Assembly: GCA_035517415.1 (NCBI GenBank)
Contig: DATIYW010000122.1
Coordinates: forward strand, 1 to 13,021
Source of the DNA: DATIYW01 sp035517415
GTDB taxonomy: Bacteria > Acidobacteriota > Thermoanaerobaculia > Thermoanaerobaculales > Thermoanaerobaculaceae
DNA: 13,021 nt
Reading direction: 5' to 3'
The notes under the pieces were generated by a model. It made no database searches, was not told where the DNA came from, and saw nothing but the letters and a program-made list of their open reading frames with translations. Shown here in pieces: positions 1 to 6,981 of this stretch (position 1 is its first letter; each line of letters begins with the position of its first letter). A program made the position numbers and the translations under genes.

Positions 1-90
1 CGGACCCCGGACCCCGGACCCCGGACCCCGGACCCCGGACCCCGGACCCCGGACCCCGGACCCCGGACCCCGGACCCCGGACCCCGGACC
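1..90. repeat. Pure heptanucleotide tandem repeat (GGACCCC)n
   Basis: Positions 2-85 hold twelve perfect copies of GGACCCC, followed by a partial copy (GGACC, 86-90). The array runs off the left edge, so its true length is unknown. On the minus strand the unit reads GGGGTCC, giving regularly spaced runs of four G separated by TCC, which is a canonical four-tetrad G-quadruplex pattern. The last base of the array is part of the TAG stop of the minus-strand thioesterase gene, so that gene's transcript would run straight into the G-rich repeat. A 7-bp unit is not a multiple of three, so changes in copy number would not be frame-neutral. There are no unique spacers, so it is not a CRISPR array. 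Confidence 0.97.
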
Positions 91-509
91 TAGTGGTGTC
101 GGGGGCGGATCGCGATGGTGCAGCGCGCGACCGACACCAACTCGCCGCGCTCGTCGGTGATCTCGACGCCGTAGACGTGCGTGGTCCGGCCGCGGAACAC
201 CGGCCTCGCCGTCGCCAGCAGGCTGCCGCTCTGTTTGGAGCGCACGTGGGTGGCGTTGAGGTCGACGCCGGCGACGGTGTGGGTGCGGAGGTCGACGCTC
301 ATCGCCGCAGCGAGCGACGCGGCCGACTCGGCGAGCAGCGCCGAGATCCCGCCGTGCAGCCGGCCGAGGTGCTGGAGGTGGCGGTCGTCGATGTCGAGCG
401 CGACCTGGAGCGCGTCCGGGTCGTACTTCGCGACGCGGATGCCGAGCGGGCCGAACGCCGTCCGCGGGTTGGTCGCCTCGATGACGCGCACGAACTCGTC
501 GTGGTCCAC
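90..509 (-). CDS. Hotdog-fold acyl-CoA thioesterase, PaaI/MenI (YdiI)-like
   Basis: A 139-residue protein matching the usual length of single-domain hotdog thioesterases. These cytoplasmic enzymes hydrolyse acyl-CoA or aryl-CoA thioesters. The signature is visible: HLGRLHGGISALLAES, with HGG at residues 52-54 and the predicted catalytic acid E61. It is followed by VAGVDLNATHVRS, which closely resembles VVGLEINANHVRS of E. coli YdiI/MenI, the 1,4-dihydroxy-2-naphthoyl-CoA hydrolase of menaquinone synthesis. The start is taken as the GTG at 507-509, because GGAGG (minus strand, 515-519) sits 5 nt upstream; the open frame extends further to 692 but overlaps the divergent gene. It is transcribed away from the membrane-protein gene, and its stop codon abuts the heptamer repeat. 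The family is secure. The substrate is not: a menaquinone role is only suggested by motif similarity, and phenylacetate-type or generic acyl-CoA thioesterases share the fold. Confidence 0.9.
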   Translation of the reverse strand: MDHDEFVRVIEATNPRTAFGPLGIRVAKYDPDALQVALDIDDRHLQHLGRLHGGISALLAESAASLAAAMSVDLRTHTVAGVDLNATHVRSKQSGSLLATARPVFRGRTTHVYGVEITDERGELVSVARCTIAIRPRHH

Positions 510-514
510 GTTCG

Positions 515-519
515 CCTCC
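515..519 (-). promoter_or_regulatory. Ribosome binding site of the thioesterase
   Basis: Reading on the minus strand, GGAGG is followed by CGAAC and then GTG (507-509). A consensus Shine-Dalgarno at 5 nt spacing selects this GTG over the in-frame upstream codons. Confidence 0.75.
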
Positions 520-530
520 ACGGTGCGACG

Positions 531-536
531 AGGATA
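531..536 (-). promoter_or_regulatory. Weak -10 candidate for the thioesterase
   Basis: The minus strand reads TATCCT, matching 4 of 6 bases of the sigma-70 -10 consensus, about 22 nt upstream of the chosen start. No convincing -35 is seen at the expected distance (554-559). It is listed because it lies in the short divergent intergenic region; it may be chance. Confidence 0.25.
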
Positions 537-540
537 CGCC

Positions 541-555
541 CCGCCCGGCGGGCGG
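541..555. promoter_or_regulatory. Palindrome in the divergent intergenic region
   Basis: CCGCCC-GGC-GGGCGG is a perfect inverted repeat with 6-bp arms and a 3-bp centre. It lies between the minus-strand -10 candidate (531-536) and the plus-strand -10 candidate (570-575), overlapping the expected -35 area of the plus-strand promoter. The position suits an operator acting on both divergent genes, but short GC palindromes are common by chance in such GC-rich DNA. No regulator gene is adjacent. Confidence 0.3.
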
Positions 556-567
556 CGACGGCGACGC

Positions 568-580
568 GCTAGAATCCCGC
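568..580 (+). promoter_or_regulatory. -10 element of the discoidin-domain membrane protein gene
   Basis: TAGAAT (570-575) matches 5 of 6 bases of the sigma-70 -10 consensus. It lies in the context GCTAGAATCCCG, which recurs almost unchanged before the NamZ gene and before the GT-C operon. Transcription would start near 582, leaving a leader of about 49 nt before the ATG at 631. No clear -35 hexamer is visible. Confidence 0.5.
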
Positions 581-620
581 GCTCGGTCGAAGGTCGTGCG
601 GAGACGAGATCGGAGAGGCG

Positions 621-625
621 GGAGG
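621..625 (+). promoter_or_regulatory. Ribosome binding site deciding the start at 631
   Basis: GGAGG lies 5 nt upstream of ATG 631. It argues for this start over the open frame that extends back to 181 through the antisense of the thioesterase gene. Confidence 0.8.
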
Positions 626-630
626 CGGTG

Positions 631-2976
631 ATGAGCAGGCTGCGCGAACACGCTCTGGCGGGCGTCATCCTCGCCGCGCTCGCGATCGCCATGACCTGGC
701 CGCTCGTCGCTCACCTTGGCTCGGCACTGACCGACGCCGGCGACCCGCTGCTCAACACCTGGATCATGGCCTGGGACGTTCACAAGCTCTCGGCGGGGTC
801 GCTGGCCGGGTTCTTCGAGGCCAACATCTTCTTCCCCAACCACCGGACGCTGGCGTACTCCGAGCACCTGCTGCCGCAGGCGCTGGCGGGAGCGATCCCG
901 ATGTTGGTCAGCGGCAACCCGGTCCTCGCCTACAACCTCGTCCTGCTCCTCGCGTTCGCGAGCTCGGGCTTCGCGATGTACCTGCTGGCGCTCCGCCTCA
1001 CCGGGAGCCGCGCGGCGTCGATCTTCGCCGGCATCGTCTTCGCCTACTCGCCGTTCATGATGAGCCACCTGCCGCACCTCCAGGTGCTGTGCGCCGCGGG
1101 GATCCCGCTCTCGTTCTACTTCCTCGACCGCTTCCGCGACGGCGAGCGGCTCGCCGACCTGCTCGGCCTGGCCGCGACGATGGCGGTGCAGATGCTCGCC
1201 AACGGCTACTACGCGCTGATCCTGCCGCTGTTCGTGGGCGCGGCGCTGCTCCACTACGCGCTCGCGGCGGGCCGGCTGCGCGACCCGCGCTTCTGGGGCC
1301 GGATGGCGCTGCTCGCGGCGGTCGTCGCCGCCGTCAACGCGCCGTTCCTCGCGCAGTACGCCGCGTTCCGCAGCGAGACCGGCTTCGCCCGCGAGATCAA
1401 CGACGGCATCACGTTGTCGAGCTACCTCTCGGCGCCGAAGGCCAATCGCCTCTGGGGGCCGATCCTCGCGCCGTTCCTCCGCAACGAGAAGAGCCTGTTC
1501 CCGGGCGTGCTCGCGGCGGCGATGGCGGTGGTGGGGATCGTGGTCGCGTGGAGGCGGCTCCGCGCGGTGTTGCCCGCGGTGCCGGCGGCGGCGTCGCAAC
1601 GAGCGGCGCTCCGGCTGGCGTGGCCGTTCCGCGTCCTCGCCGGATTGCTCGTGCTCGCCATGGTGATCGTGCTGACCTCGGGCCCGTTCCGCCTGCGCTT
1701 CGAGCTCAAGGGCGACGACCTCAACCGGCCGCTGTTCTTCCTCCTCGTGCTGCTGGCGATCCGGCTCGCCGCCGACGCGCGGTTCCGCGCCCGGCTGACG
1801 CAGGCGCTCGCGCTCCACGATCAGCCGCTGCTCGTCTACGGCGGGACGCTCGTGCTCGCGTTCCTGCTCTGCACCGGCTTTCGCGGGCCGTTCGCGCTCC
1901 TCGCCGAGTACGTGCCCGGGTTCGACGCGATGCGCGCGCCGATGCGGGTGCACGTGTTCTTTCTCCTCGCGCTCGCGGTCTTCGCCGGCGTCGGCCTTGC
2001 GCACCTCGAAGCCAGGCTCGCGCCGCGTCGCCGGCGGGCGCTCACCGTGGCGGCGTGCGGCGTGCTCCTCGTCGAGTTCGCCTGCGTGCCGCTCCCGACC
2101 TCGCCGGTCAAGACCGGCCGCGAGGTCCCGCCGGTGTACGACTGGCTCGCGCGCCAGCCGGGCGGGGACTGGGGCGTGGCGGAGCTTCCCTTCGCGACCG
2201 GGCGCGAGTCGATCGGGCGCGAGATCCGCCGCGTCTACTACTCGACCCGCCACTGGAAGCCGATCATGAGCGGGTACAGCGGCTACTTCCCGCCGTTCTA
2301 CCAGCGCCTGATTGAGCGGTGGAACCCGGCGCCGCCGCCGCGCGACCTCGAGGAGATGCGCGGGATGGGGCTCCGCTTCGTGATCGTCCACCCCGACGAG
2401 ATGGACGCCGCGCGGCGCGAGCGGACCTACGCCGCGCTCGCGGCGCTGCATCCGCCGGCGCGGCTCGCGGCGGAGGTCGGCGGCGACCGCGTCTACGAGC
2501 TGCCGGGATGGAGCACGGCGTCGTCGTCGTCGTTGGCGCCGCCCGGCGCTCCGCTCGTGCCCATCGACCGCGAGGGCTGGACGGCGTCAGCGAGCCCGAA
2601 CCCGGAGCTCGCGCCGCTCGCGATCGACGGCGACCTCGCGACGCGCTGGCACAGCGGACCGCAGCGCCGCGGAGACTACTTCCAGATCGATTTCGGCGCG
2701 ATCCGGCGGCCGCGCGGAATCAGCCTGCTGCTGCGCGAGTACGTGTTCGACTACCCGCTCGGCTACCGCGTCGACGCCTCGACGGACGGGGAGCGCTGGA
2801 CGACGGTCGCCTCCCGCGACCCGTTCGAGCTGCCGCTGCGCGCGTTCCTGACGCCGACCCGCCTCGCGGTCGACGTCGTCTTCCCCGCGACCGCGTGCCG
2901 CTACCTCCGCGTGACCAACCTCGGCTCCCACCCGACGCTGTACTGGTCGATCCACGAGGTCGAGCTCTGGCAGTGA
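631..2976 (+). CDS. Polytopic GT-C-like membrane protein with C-terminal F5/8-type-C (discoidin) domain
   Basis: 781 residues. A hydrophobic N-terminal helix (about 8-26) is followed by a loop with acidic residues, TDAGDPLLNTW (D35, D38), placed where GT-C glycosyltransferases carry catalytic acids. Many hydrophobic segments follow to about residue 480, alternating with Arg-rich cytoplasmic turns. A soluble region then contains HWKPIMSGYSGYFPP (541-555), a pattern I associate with large uncharacterised bacterial membrane proteins of this type. After a short Ser-rich linker, residues 646-781 form a discoidin/F5/8-type-C domain (CBM32-like fold): WTASASP, DGDLATRWHS, DYFQIDFG, and a closing strand ending IHEVELWQ. 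That domain usually binds carbohydrate and should face outside. The start is ATG 631, with GGAGG 5 nt upstream. Glycosyl transfer is inferred from architecture only; the discoidin call is firm. The gene probably forms its own transcription unit upstream of NamZ. Confidence 0.88.
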   Translation: MSRLREHALAGVILAALAIAMTWPLVAHLGSALTDAGDPLLNTWIMAWDVHKLSAGSLAGFFEANIFFPNHRTLAYSEHLLPQALAGAIPMLVSGNPVLAYNLVLLLAFASSGFAMYLLALRLTGSRAASIFAGIVFAYSPFMMSHLPHLQVLCAAGIPLSFYFLDRFRDGERLADLLGLAATMAVQMLANGYYALILPLFVGAALLHYALAAGRLRDPRFWGRMALLAAVVAAVNAPFLAQYAAFRSETGFAREINDGITLSSYLSAPKANRLWGPILAPFLRNEKSLFPGVLAAAMAVVGIVVAWRRLRAVLPAVPAAASQRAALRLAWPFRVLAGLLVLAMVIVLTSGPFRLRFELKGDDLNRPLFFLLVLLAIRLAADARFRARLTQALALHDQPLLVYGGTLVLAFLLCTGFRGPFALLAEYVPGFDAMRAPMRVHVFFLLALAVFAGVGLAHLEARLAPRRRRALTVAACGVLLVEFACVPLPTSPVKTGREVPPVYDWLARQPGGDWGVAELPFATGRESIGREIRRVYYSTRHWKPIMSGYSGYFPPFYQRLIERWNPAPPPRDLEEMRGMGLRFVIVHPDEMDAARRERTYAALAALHPPARLAAEVGGDRVYELPGWSTASSSSLAPPGAPLVPIDREGWTASASPNPELAPLAIDGDLATRWHSGPQRRGDYFQIDFGAIRRPRGISLLLREYVFDYPLGYRVDASTDGERWTTVASRDPFELPLRAFLTPTRLAVDVVFPATACRYLRVTNLGSHPTLYWSIHEVELWQ

Positions 2977-3033
2977 TGGCACCGTCGGGCGATTGGCGAT
3001 TCGCGCAGCGCGGCTTCGCGCGACGGCCGTCTC

Positions 3034-3046
3034 GCTATACTCCCGA
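3034..3046 (+). promoter_or_regulatory. -10 element giving a probable leaderless NamZ transcript
   Basis: TATACT (3036-3041) matches 5 of 6 bases of the -10 consensus in the context GCTATACTCCCG. The predicted transcription start, about 7 nt downstream at 3048-3050, coincides with the GTG start codon at 3050. No Shine-Dalgarno sequence precedes that codon. Confidence 0.5.
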
Positions 3047-3049
3047 TCC

Positions 3050-4267
3050 GTGAGCCACAACGGAGTTCAGGTCGGGCTCGAGGCGCTGGTCGAGGACCCC
3101 GCGCTCGTCCGCGGCCGCTCGTTCGCGGTGCTCGCCAACCAGGCGGCGGTGACGTCGGACCTGCGGCCGGCCTGGCAGGCGCTGGCGGCGGCTGGCGGTC
3201 GGCTGGCACGCATCTTCGCCCCCGAGCACGGGCTGTGGGGCGTGGCGCAGGACATGGAGGCGGTGGGCGAGGAGCGCGAGCCCGGCCTCGGCGTCCCCGT
3301 CGTCTCGCTCTACGGCTCGACCGCCGCGACGCTCGCGCCGCGCGCCGAGCACCTCGTGGGGCTGGACGCGCTGGTCGTCGACCTCCCGGACATCGGCTGC
3401 CGCTACTACACCTTCGCGGCGACGCTCGCGCACGCGATGCGCGCGTGCGAGGCGGCGGGGGTCGAGGTGATCGTCTGCGACCGGCCGAACCCGATCGGCG
3501 GGGTCGCGACCGAGGGCGGCGCGGTCGAGCCGGACTGCCGGTCGTTCGTCTCCGAGCTGCCCGTCCCGGTGCGGCACGGCATGACGCTCGGCGAGCTCGC
3601 CCTGCTGCTCCGTGCCGAGCGCCACCCCGGCCTGTCGCTCGCCGTGGTCCCGGCCCGCGGCTGGGACCGGCGGCAGTGGTGGGACGAGACCGGCCTACCG
3701 TGGGTTGCGCCCTCGCCGAACATGCCGACGCTGCCCGCGGCGACGGTCTACCCCGGGGCGTGCCTGGTGGAGGCAACCAACCTCTCCGAAGGGCGCGGCA
3801 CGACCAGGCCGTTCCAGCTCGTCGGCGCGCCCTGGCTCGACGGCGGCGCACTCGCCGCGCGGATGAACGCGCTCGGCCTCGCCGGTGTGCGCTTCCGCGC
3901 CACGCGCTTCCGCCCCGAGTTCGGCAAGCACGCCGGGCGGGTGTGCGGCGGCGTCGAGTGGCACGTCACCGACCGCGCCGCGCTGCGCCCGCTCGAGGTC
4001 GGCGTCAGGCTGCTCGCGACCGCGCGCCAGTTCGACCCCGCCTCGTTCGCGTGGCGCCGCGACGCCTACGAGTTCGTCGCCGACGTGCCGGCGATCGACC
4101 TGCTGACCGGCTCGCCGCGGGCGCGCGCCGCAATCGAGGGGCGCGGCGACCTGGCGGCGCTGCTCGGCGAGTGGGACGCCTACTGCGCCGACTTCCGCCG
4201 GCAGAGCGGGGCGCACCTCCTCTACGCCGGCGCAGCCGCCCCGACGAAATCGCCCCGGCAGCCGTAG
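3050..4267 (+). CDS. namZ: Exo-beta-N-acetylmuramidase, NamZ / DUF1343 family (GH171)
   Basis: 405 residues, normal for the family, which removes non-reducing-end N-acetylmuramic acid from peptidoglycan fragments for cell-wall turnover and recycling (shown for Bacillus subtilis NamZ/YbbC). Nearly all family blocks are visible in order: FAPEHG (56-61), SLYG (87-90), DLPDIGCRYYTF (111-122), DRPNP (144-148), RHGMTLGEL (175-183), PSPNMPTL (221-228) and NLSEGRGTTRPF (244-255). The GTG at 3050 is preferred. A TTG at 2993 would add 19 residues that do not look like the conserved N-terminus and would lie upstream of the -10 element. With this start there is no signal peptide, unlike secreted homologues, so the protein may act in the cytoplasm on imported muropeptides. 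It stands alone, 73 bp after the membrane-protein gene; no other recycling genes are in view. Confidence 0.94.
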   Translation: MSHNGVQVGLEALVEDPALVRGRSFAVLANQAAVTSDLRPAWQALAAAGGRLARIFAPEHGLWGVAQDMEAVGEEREPGLGVPVVSLYGSTAATLAPRAEHLVGLDALVVDLPDIGCRYYTFAATLAHAMRACEAAGVEVIVCDRPNPIGGVATEGGAVEPDCRSFVSELPVPVRHGMTLGELALLLRAERHPGLSLAVVPARGWDRRQWWDETGLPWVAPSPNMPTLPAATVYPGACLVEATNLSEGRGTTRPFQLVGAPWLDGGALAARMNALGLAGVRFRATRFRPEFGKHAGRVCGGVEWHVTDRAALRPLEVGVRLLATARQFDPASFAWRRDAYEFVADVPAIDLLTGSPRARAAIEGRGDLAALLGEWDAYCADFRRQSGAHLLYAGAAAPTKSPRQP

Positions 4268-4298
4268 TCACGTCGCATGCGCAGTGCGGACCGGGTCA

Positions 4299-4328
4299 GG
4301 GCGCGGCGGCGGCCGCGGCGGTGCGCCC
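4299..4328 (+). terminator. GC-rich hairpin after NamZ, possible terminator
   Basis: GGGCGC (4299-4304) pairs with GCGCCC (4323-4328) around an 18-nt GC-only loop that itself contains the palindrome GCGGCCGC (4309-4316). It sits between the NamZ stop and the next promoter candidate, a sensible place for termination. There is no T-tract, so this is a structural guess. Confidence 0.25.
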
Positions 4329-4368
4329 CGTCGTGGGCGGCGAGCGCCGGACGCGGGCCGGCGGCTGA

Positions 4369-4381
4369 GCTAGAATCACCG
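4369..4381 (+). promoter_or_regulatory. -10 element of the GT-C / GT2 operon
   Basis: TAGAAT (4371-4376) lies in the context GCTAGAATCACCG, nearly identical to the element at 568-580. Transcription would start near 4383, leaving a leader of about 43 nt before GTG 4426. No clear -35 is seen. This is the only promoter-like element upstream of the operon in the 158-bp gap after NamZ. Confidence 0.5.
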
Positions 4382-4425
4382 CTCGCCATGGGCGTGCGAG
4401 GCCTCTCGTCGCAGGATGGACGCCG

Positions 4426-6981
4426 GTGAGGCGCCCATCGCTGAACCCGGCCGATCTGATCCCGACGAAGGGTCATCGCGGGATCGCGGCGCTCCTGCTC
4501 GCGTATGCCGCGGTGCTCCTCTTCTTCCGCCCGGCGACGCCGTTCGAGTGGGACGAGGTGCTCTACCAGCGCGCGCTCGACCACTACGACGTCGCGGCTC
4601 ACGCGCCGCATCCGCCGGGCGCCCCGCTGTTCATCTGGGTGGCGGACGCGCTGCGCGTGGTGGTGCGCGATCCGCAGCTCGCGATCCAGGGGACCGCCGT
4701 CCTCGCCTCGCTGCTCTGCCTCTACCTCGTCTACCGCCTTGCGCTGCGGCTCGGGGCGACCGCCGGCGCCGCGCTTGCCGCCGTCGTGACCCTGGCCGTC
4801 GTGCCCGGCTTCTGCTTCCACTCCAACGTCGGGCTCTCCGACGTGCCGTCGACCGCGGGCGTGGTCGCGGCGGCGCTCGCCTGCGTCGCCGCGGTGGACG
4901 ACGTCCGGCGCCTGCCGCTCGCGGCGGCCGTCACCTCGCTCGGCCTCGGCGTGCGGCCGCAGGTGTTCCCGGTGCTGCTGCCAGTCGGGATCGCGGCGGT
5001 CGCGACGGCGGTGCGCGGCCGGCACTGGAAGCCGCTCGGGCGGGCGTTCCTCGCCGGCGTGGCGACGAGCGCCGTGATCTGGCTGCCGGCGCTCCTGCTC
5101 ACCGGGCCGAGGCGCTACTGGGAGGCGGTGCGCTGGCACGCGCACTACCTCGCCACGGTCGAGTCCGGCCTCTACTTCCCGCGCATCCCCTTCCACGACG
5201 TCGTGCACTACTGGCTCGTGAATCCCTTCGGCACCGGCGGGATCGCCACCGTGGCCGGGGTGCTCGTCGTGAGCGGCGGCGTGGCGTGGTGGGCCACCGG
5301 GCGGCGCCGGCTCGTGCTCGTCGCCGGCGGCTCCGCGCTGGTCTACCTGGCGATCGGCGCCTGCAGCATGAACGCCCTCTCGGCGGTGCGGTTCGCGCTG
5401 CCGGCGATCCCGTTCCTGGCGCTGCTGGTGGCGGGGAACGCCGTCATCCGCGCGAGTTGGCTGCGATGGCCGGCGGCGCTCGTCGGCGTCGCGTACCTCG
5501 CGCTCGCGGTGGACTGGGGGATGCCGGTCTACCTTCTGCGGCGCGAGCCGGCGCCGGTGTGGGCGTCGCTGACGTGGATCAAGCAGCACCTCGACCCGAG
5601 GCGGACCAAGCTGGTGATCGACGGCGGCTACGTGCCGCACCTCCAGTACGTGCTCAAGGGCACGGGCTTCGCGTACGAGGTCAAGGACGACGACCGGATC
5701 TACGCGTCGACCGTGCAGCCCCCGTCCGACGTGGTGATGATGCTCGCGGACCCGGTGCCGGGGTGCGAGGTGCTCTTCGAGCGGACCTGGCACGAGCCGC
5801 GCGTGCTGCAGCTCGCGTTCCAGCGCTACGGCTCGTGCGCCTTGATGCGCGCCCCGAGCGGCGCCGGCGCGCGAGCGACGCCCAACATCCTGGTCGAGAA
5901 CCGCGGCTGGGTGGTGTGGGCGCGGGGGAGGGTCGCTCTCACCGACGTCGATTCCCCGCGGATCACCTCGCTGTGCCCGCAGACCGTGCCGATCGTGCTG
6001 CGGCGGCCGGGTCTCCCCCCCGCGAGGATCACGAACCAGCAGTGCATCGACGCGGCCGTGTTCCCGGGTCCCGCCGGCGCGATCTCGCTCGAGGCGCCGC
6101 ACAACGTGCACGCGCTGTTCCGCCCGCTCGACTTCTCCTCGGACGCCGGGCGCTTCGCCGCCGCCGGCCTGGTGGCGCCCGAGCTGGTGCTGCCGCTGGT
6201 GGCGCGCGGCGCCTCCGGTCCCGGCGTCTCGTGGCGGAGCGACGTGATGGTGTGGAACCCGCAGCCGCGGGCGGTGCGCGTGACCGGCCTGCTGCTCCGC
6301 TCGGGCGGGGATGGCGGGCCGCGGGTCGTCGGCAGCGTCGCGGTCGCCCCGGGCGCCAAGGCACAGCTCGACGACGTGATGGGCGCCGGGATCCCCGGCG
6401 GGGGCGCCGACACCGCCGCGCTGGCGGTCGTGAGCGCCTGGTCCGACGGCGTGCCGGACGCCACGCCGGGTGTGGTGGGGTTCGCGCGAGTCGCCAACCT
6501 CGCGGCGAAGGGCGGCGGCGACCGCATCGGCGAGGGATTCCCGGCCGTCGCCGCCGCGGCGGGCGTGCGGGTCGGAGGCACGGCCGACTTCGACCTCTCC
6601 GGCCGGGGCCGCGACTCGCGGACCGCGGTGAGCGTCGCGGCGGTCGCCCGCTCGGCGGTGACCGTGCGGCTGTCGGCGCGCGATGCGTCCGGCAAGCTGG
6701 TCTCGCAGGCGAACCTCACGCTGCCGCCGGATGGCGAGGCGCAGCGCTGGCTCGACGGGATCGACGCCGCCAGGGACCTCACGGTCGAGGTCACGGCCGG
6801 GCCGGAGGGCGCCTCCGTCTACCCTTGCCTGACCATATTGGACCGCGCCAGCGGGAGGCCGGTTCACCTCCTGCCGCAACAGGTCCACAATCCCGCCGGG
6901 GGGTTCGACGCGCCGGCCTGGCGCCTCGCGCTCGAGCGGGGCGGGCGGGGCGCGGCGGTCGCGAGGGAGGCGGCGCGGTGA
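4426..6981 (+). CDS. GT-C-type membrane glycosyltransferase with two C-terminal soluble domains (paralogue 1)
   Basis: 851 residues. The first helix (about 19-34) leads to a conserved loop, RPATPFEWDE (35-44), then HPPG (62-65). Acidic residues D43/E44 after helix 1 are where GT-C enzymes such as ArnT and protein O-mannosyltransferases hold catalytic residues. Further shared blocks are NVGLSDV, LGVRPQ and MNALSAVRF.LP. About ten hydrophobic segments end near residue 371. Residues 375-590 are soluble with a Cys pair (C517, C540). Residues about 595-830 form the two-lobed module beginning SWRSDVMVWNPQP (602-614). The GTG start is weakly supported by AGGATGGA (4413-4420); ATGs at 4388 and 4416 are out of frame. 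The stop overlaps the GT2 start by GTGA. This copy is the most diverged of the three: it lacks the GRDN motif and the CX4C pair in the tail. The expected role is transfer of a sugar from a polyprenyl-phosphate donor on the outer membrane face; the acceptor is unknown. Confidence 0.85.
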   Translation: MRRPSLNPADLIPTKGHRGIAALLLAYAAVLLFFRPATPFEWDEVLYQRALDHYDVAAHAPHPPGAPLFIWVADALRVVVRDPQLAIQGTAVLASLLCLYLVYRLALRLGATAGAALAAVVTLAVVPGFCFHSNVGLSDVPSTAGVVAAALACVAAVDDVRRLPLAAAVTSLGLGVRPQVFPVLLPVGIAAVATAVRGRHWKPLGRAFLAGVATSAVIWLPALLLTGPRRYWEAVRWHAHYLATVESGLYFPRIPFHDVVHYWLVNPFGTGGIATVAGVLVVSGGVAWWATGRRRLVLVAGGSALVYLAIGACSMNALSAVRFALPAIPFLALLVAGNAVIRASWLRWPAALVGVAYLALAVDWGMPVYLLRREPAPVWASLTWIKQHLDPRRTKLVIDGGYVPHLQYVLKGTGFAYEVKDDDRIYASTVQPPSDVVMMLADPVPGCEVLFERTWHEPRVLQLAFQRYGSCALMRAPSGAGARATPNILVENRGWVVWARGRVALTDVDSPRITSLCPQTVPIVLRRPGLPPARITNQQCIDAAVFPGPAGAISLEAPHNVHALFRPLDFSSDAGRFAAAGLVAPELVLPLVARGASGPGVSWRSDVMVWNPQPRAVRVTGLLLRSGGDGGPRVVGSVAVAPGAKAQLDDVMGAGIPGGGADTAALAVVSAWSDGVPDATPGVVGFARVANLAAKGGGDRIGEGFPAVAAAAGVRVGGTADFDLSGRGRDSRTAVSVAAVARSAVTVRLSARDASGKLVSQANLTLPPDGEAQRWLDGIDAARDLTVEVTAGPEGASVYPCLTILDRASGRPVHLLPQQVHNPAGGFDAPAWRLALERGGRGAAVAREAAR
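6965..6970 (+). promoter_or_regulatory. Ribosome binding site of the GT2 gene inside paralogue 1
   Basis: GGGAGG ends 7 nt before GTG 6978. It fixes the GT2 start at the GTGA overlap even though that reading frame stays open far upstream. Confidence 0.75.

Noticed and set aside
1..90. CRISPR array
   Set aside because: The units are 7 bp, contiguous and identical, with no spacers.
181..630. N-terminal extension of the discoidin membrane protein
   Set aside because: It is antisense to the thioesterase gene and Arg/Ser-rich. ATG 631 has GGAGG at 5 nt and starts at the first hydrophobic helix.
2518..2535. TCG trinucleotide run as a phase-variable tract
   Set aside because: There are only four to five copies, in frame, encoding the Ser linker before the discoidin domain. 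Length change would not shift the frame.
3001..3023. Inverted repeat TCGCGC...GCGCGA as a terminator after the membrane-protein gene
   Set aside because: The arms are only 6 bp with an 11-nt loop and no T-tract, and it would sit in the -35 area of the NamZ promoter. It is not distinguishable from chance in this base composition.
4222..6888. 888-codon open frame on the minus strand opposite paralogue 1
   Set aside because: The product is Arg/His/Gly/Pro-rich low complexity with no recognisable domain. It arises because GC-rich third positions remove stop codons from the antisense frame of a real gene.
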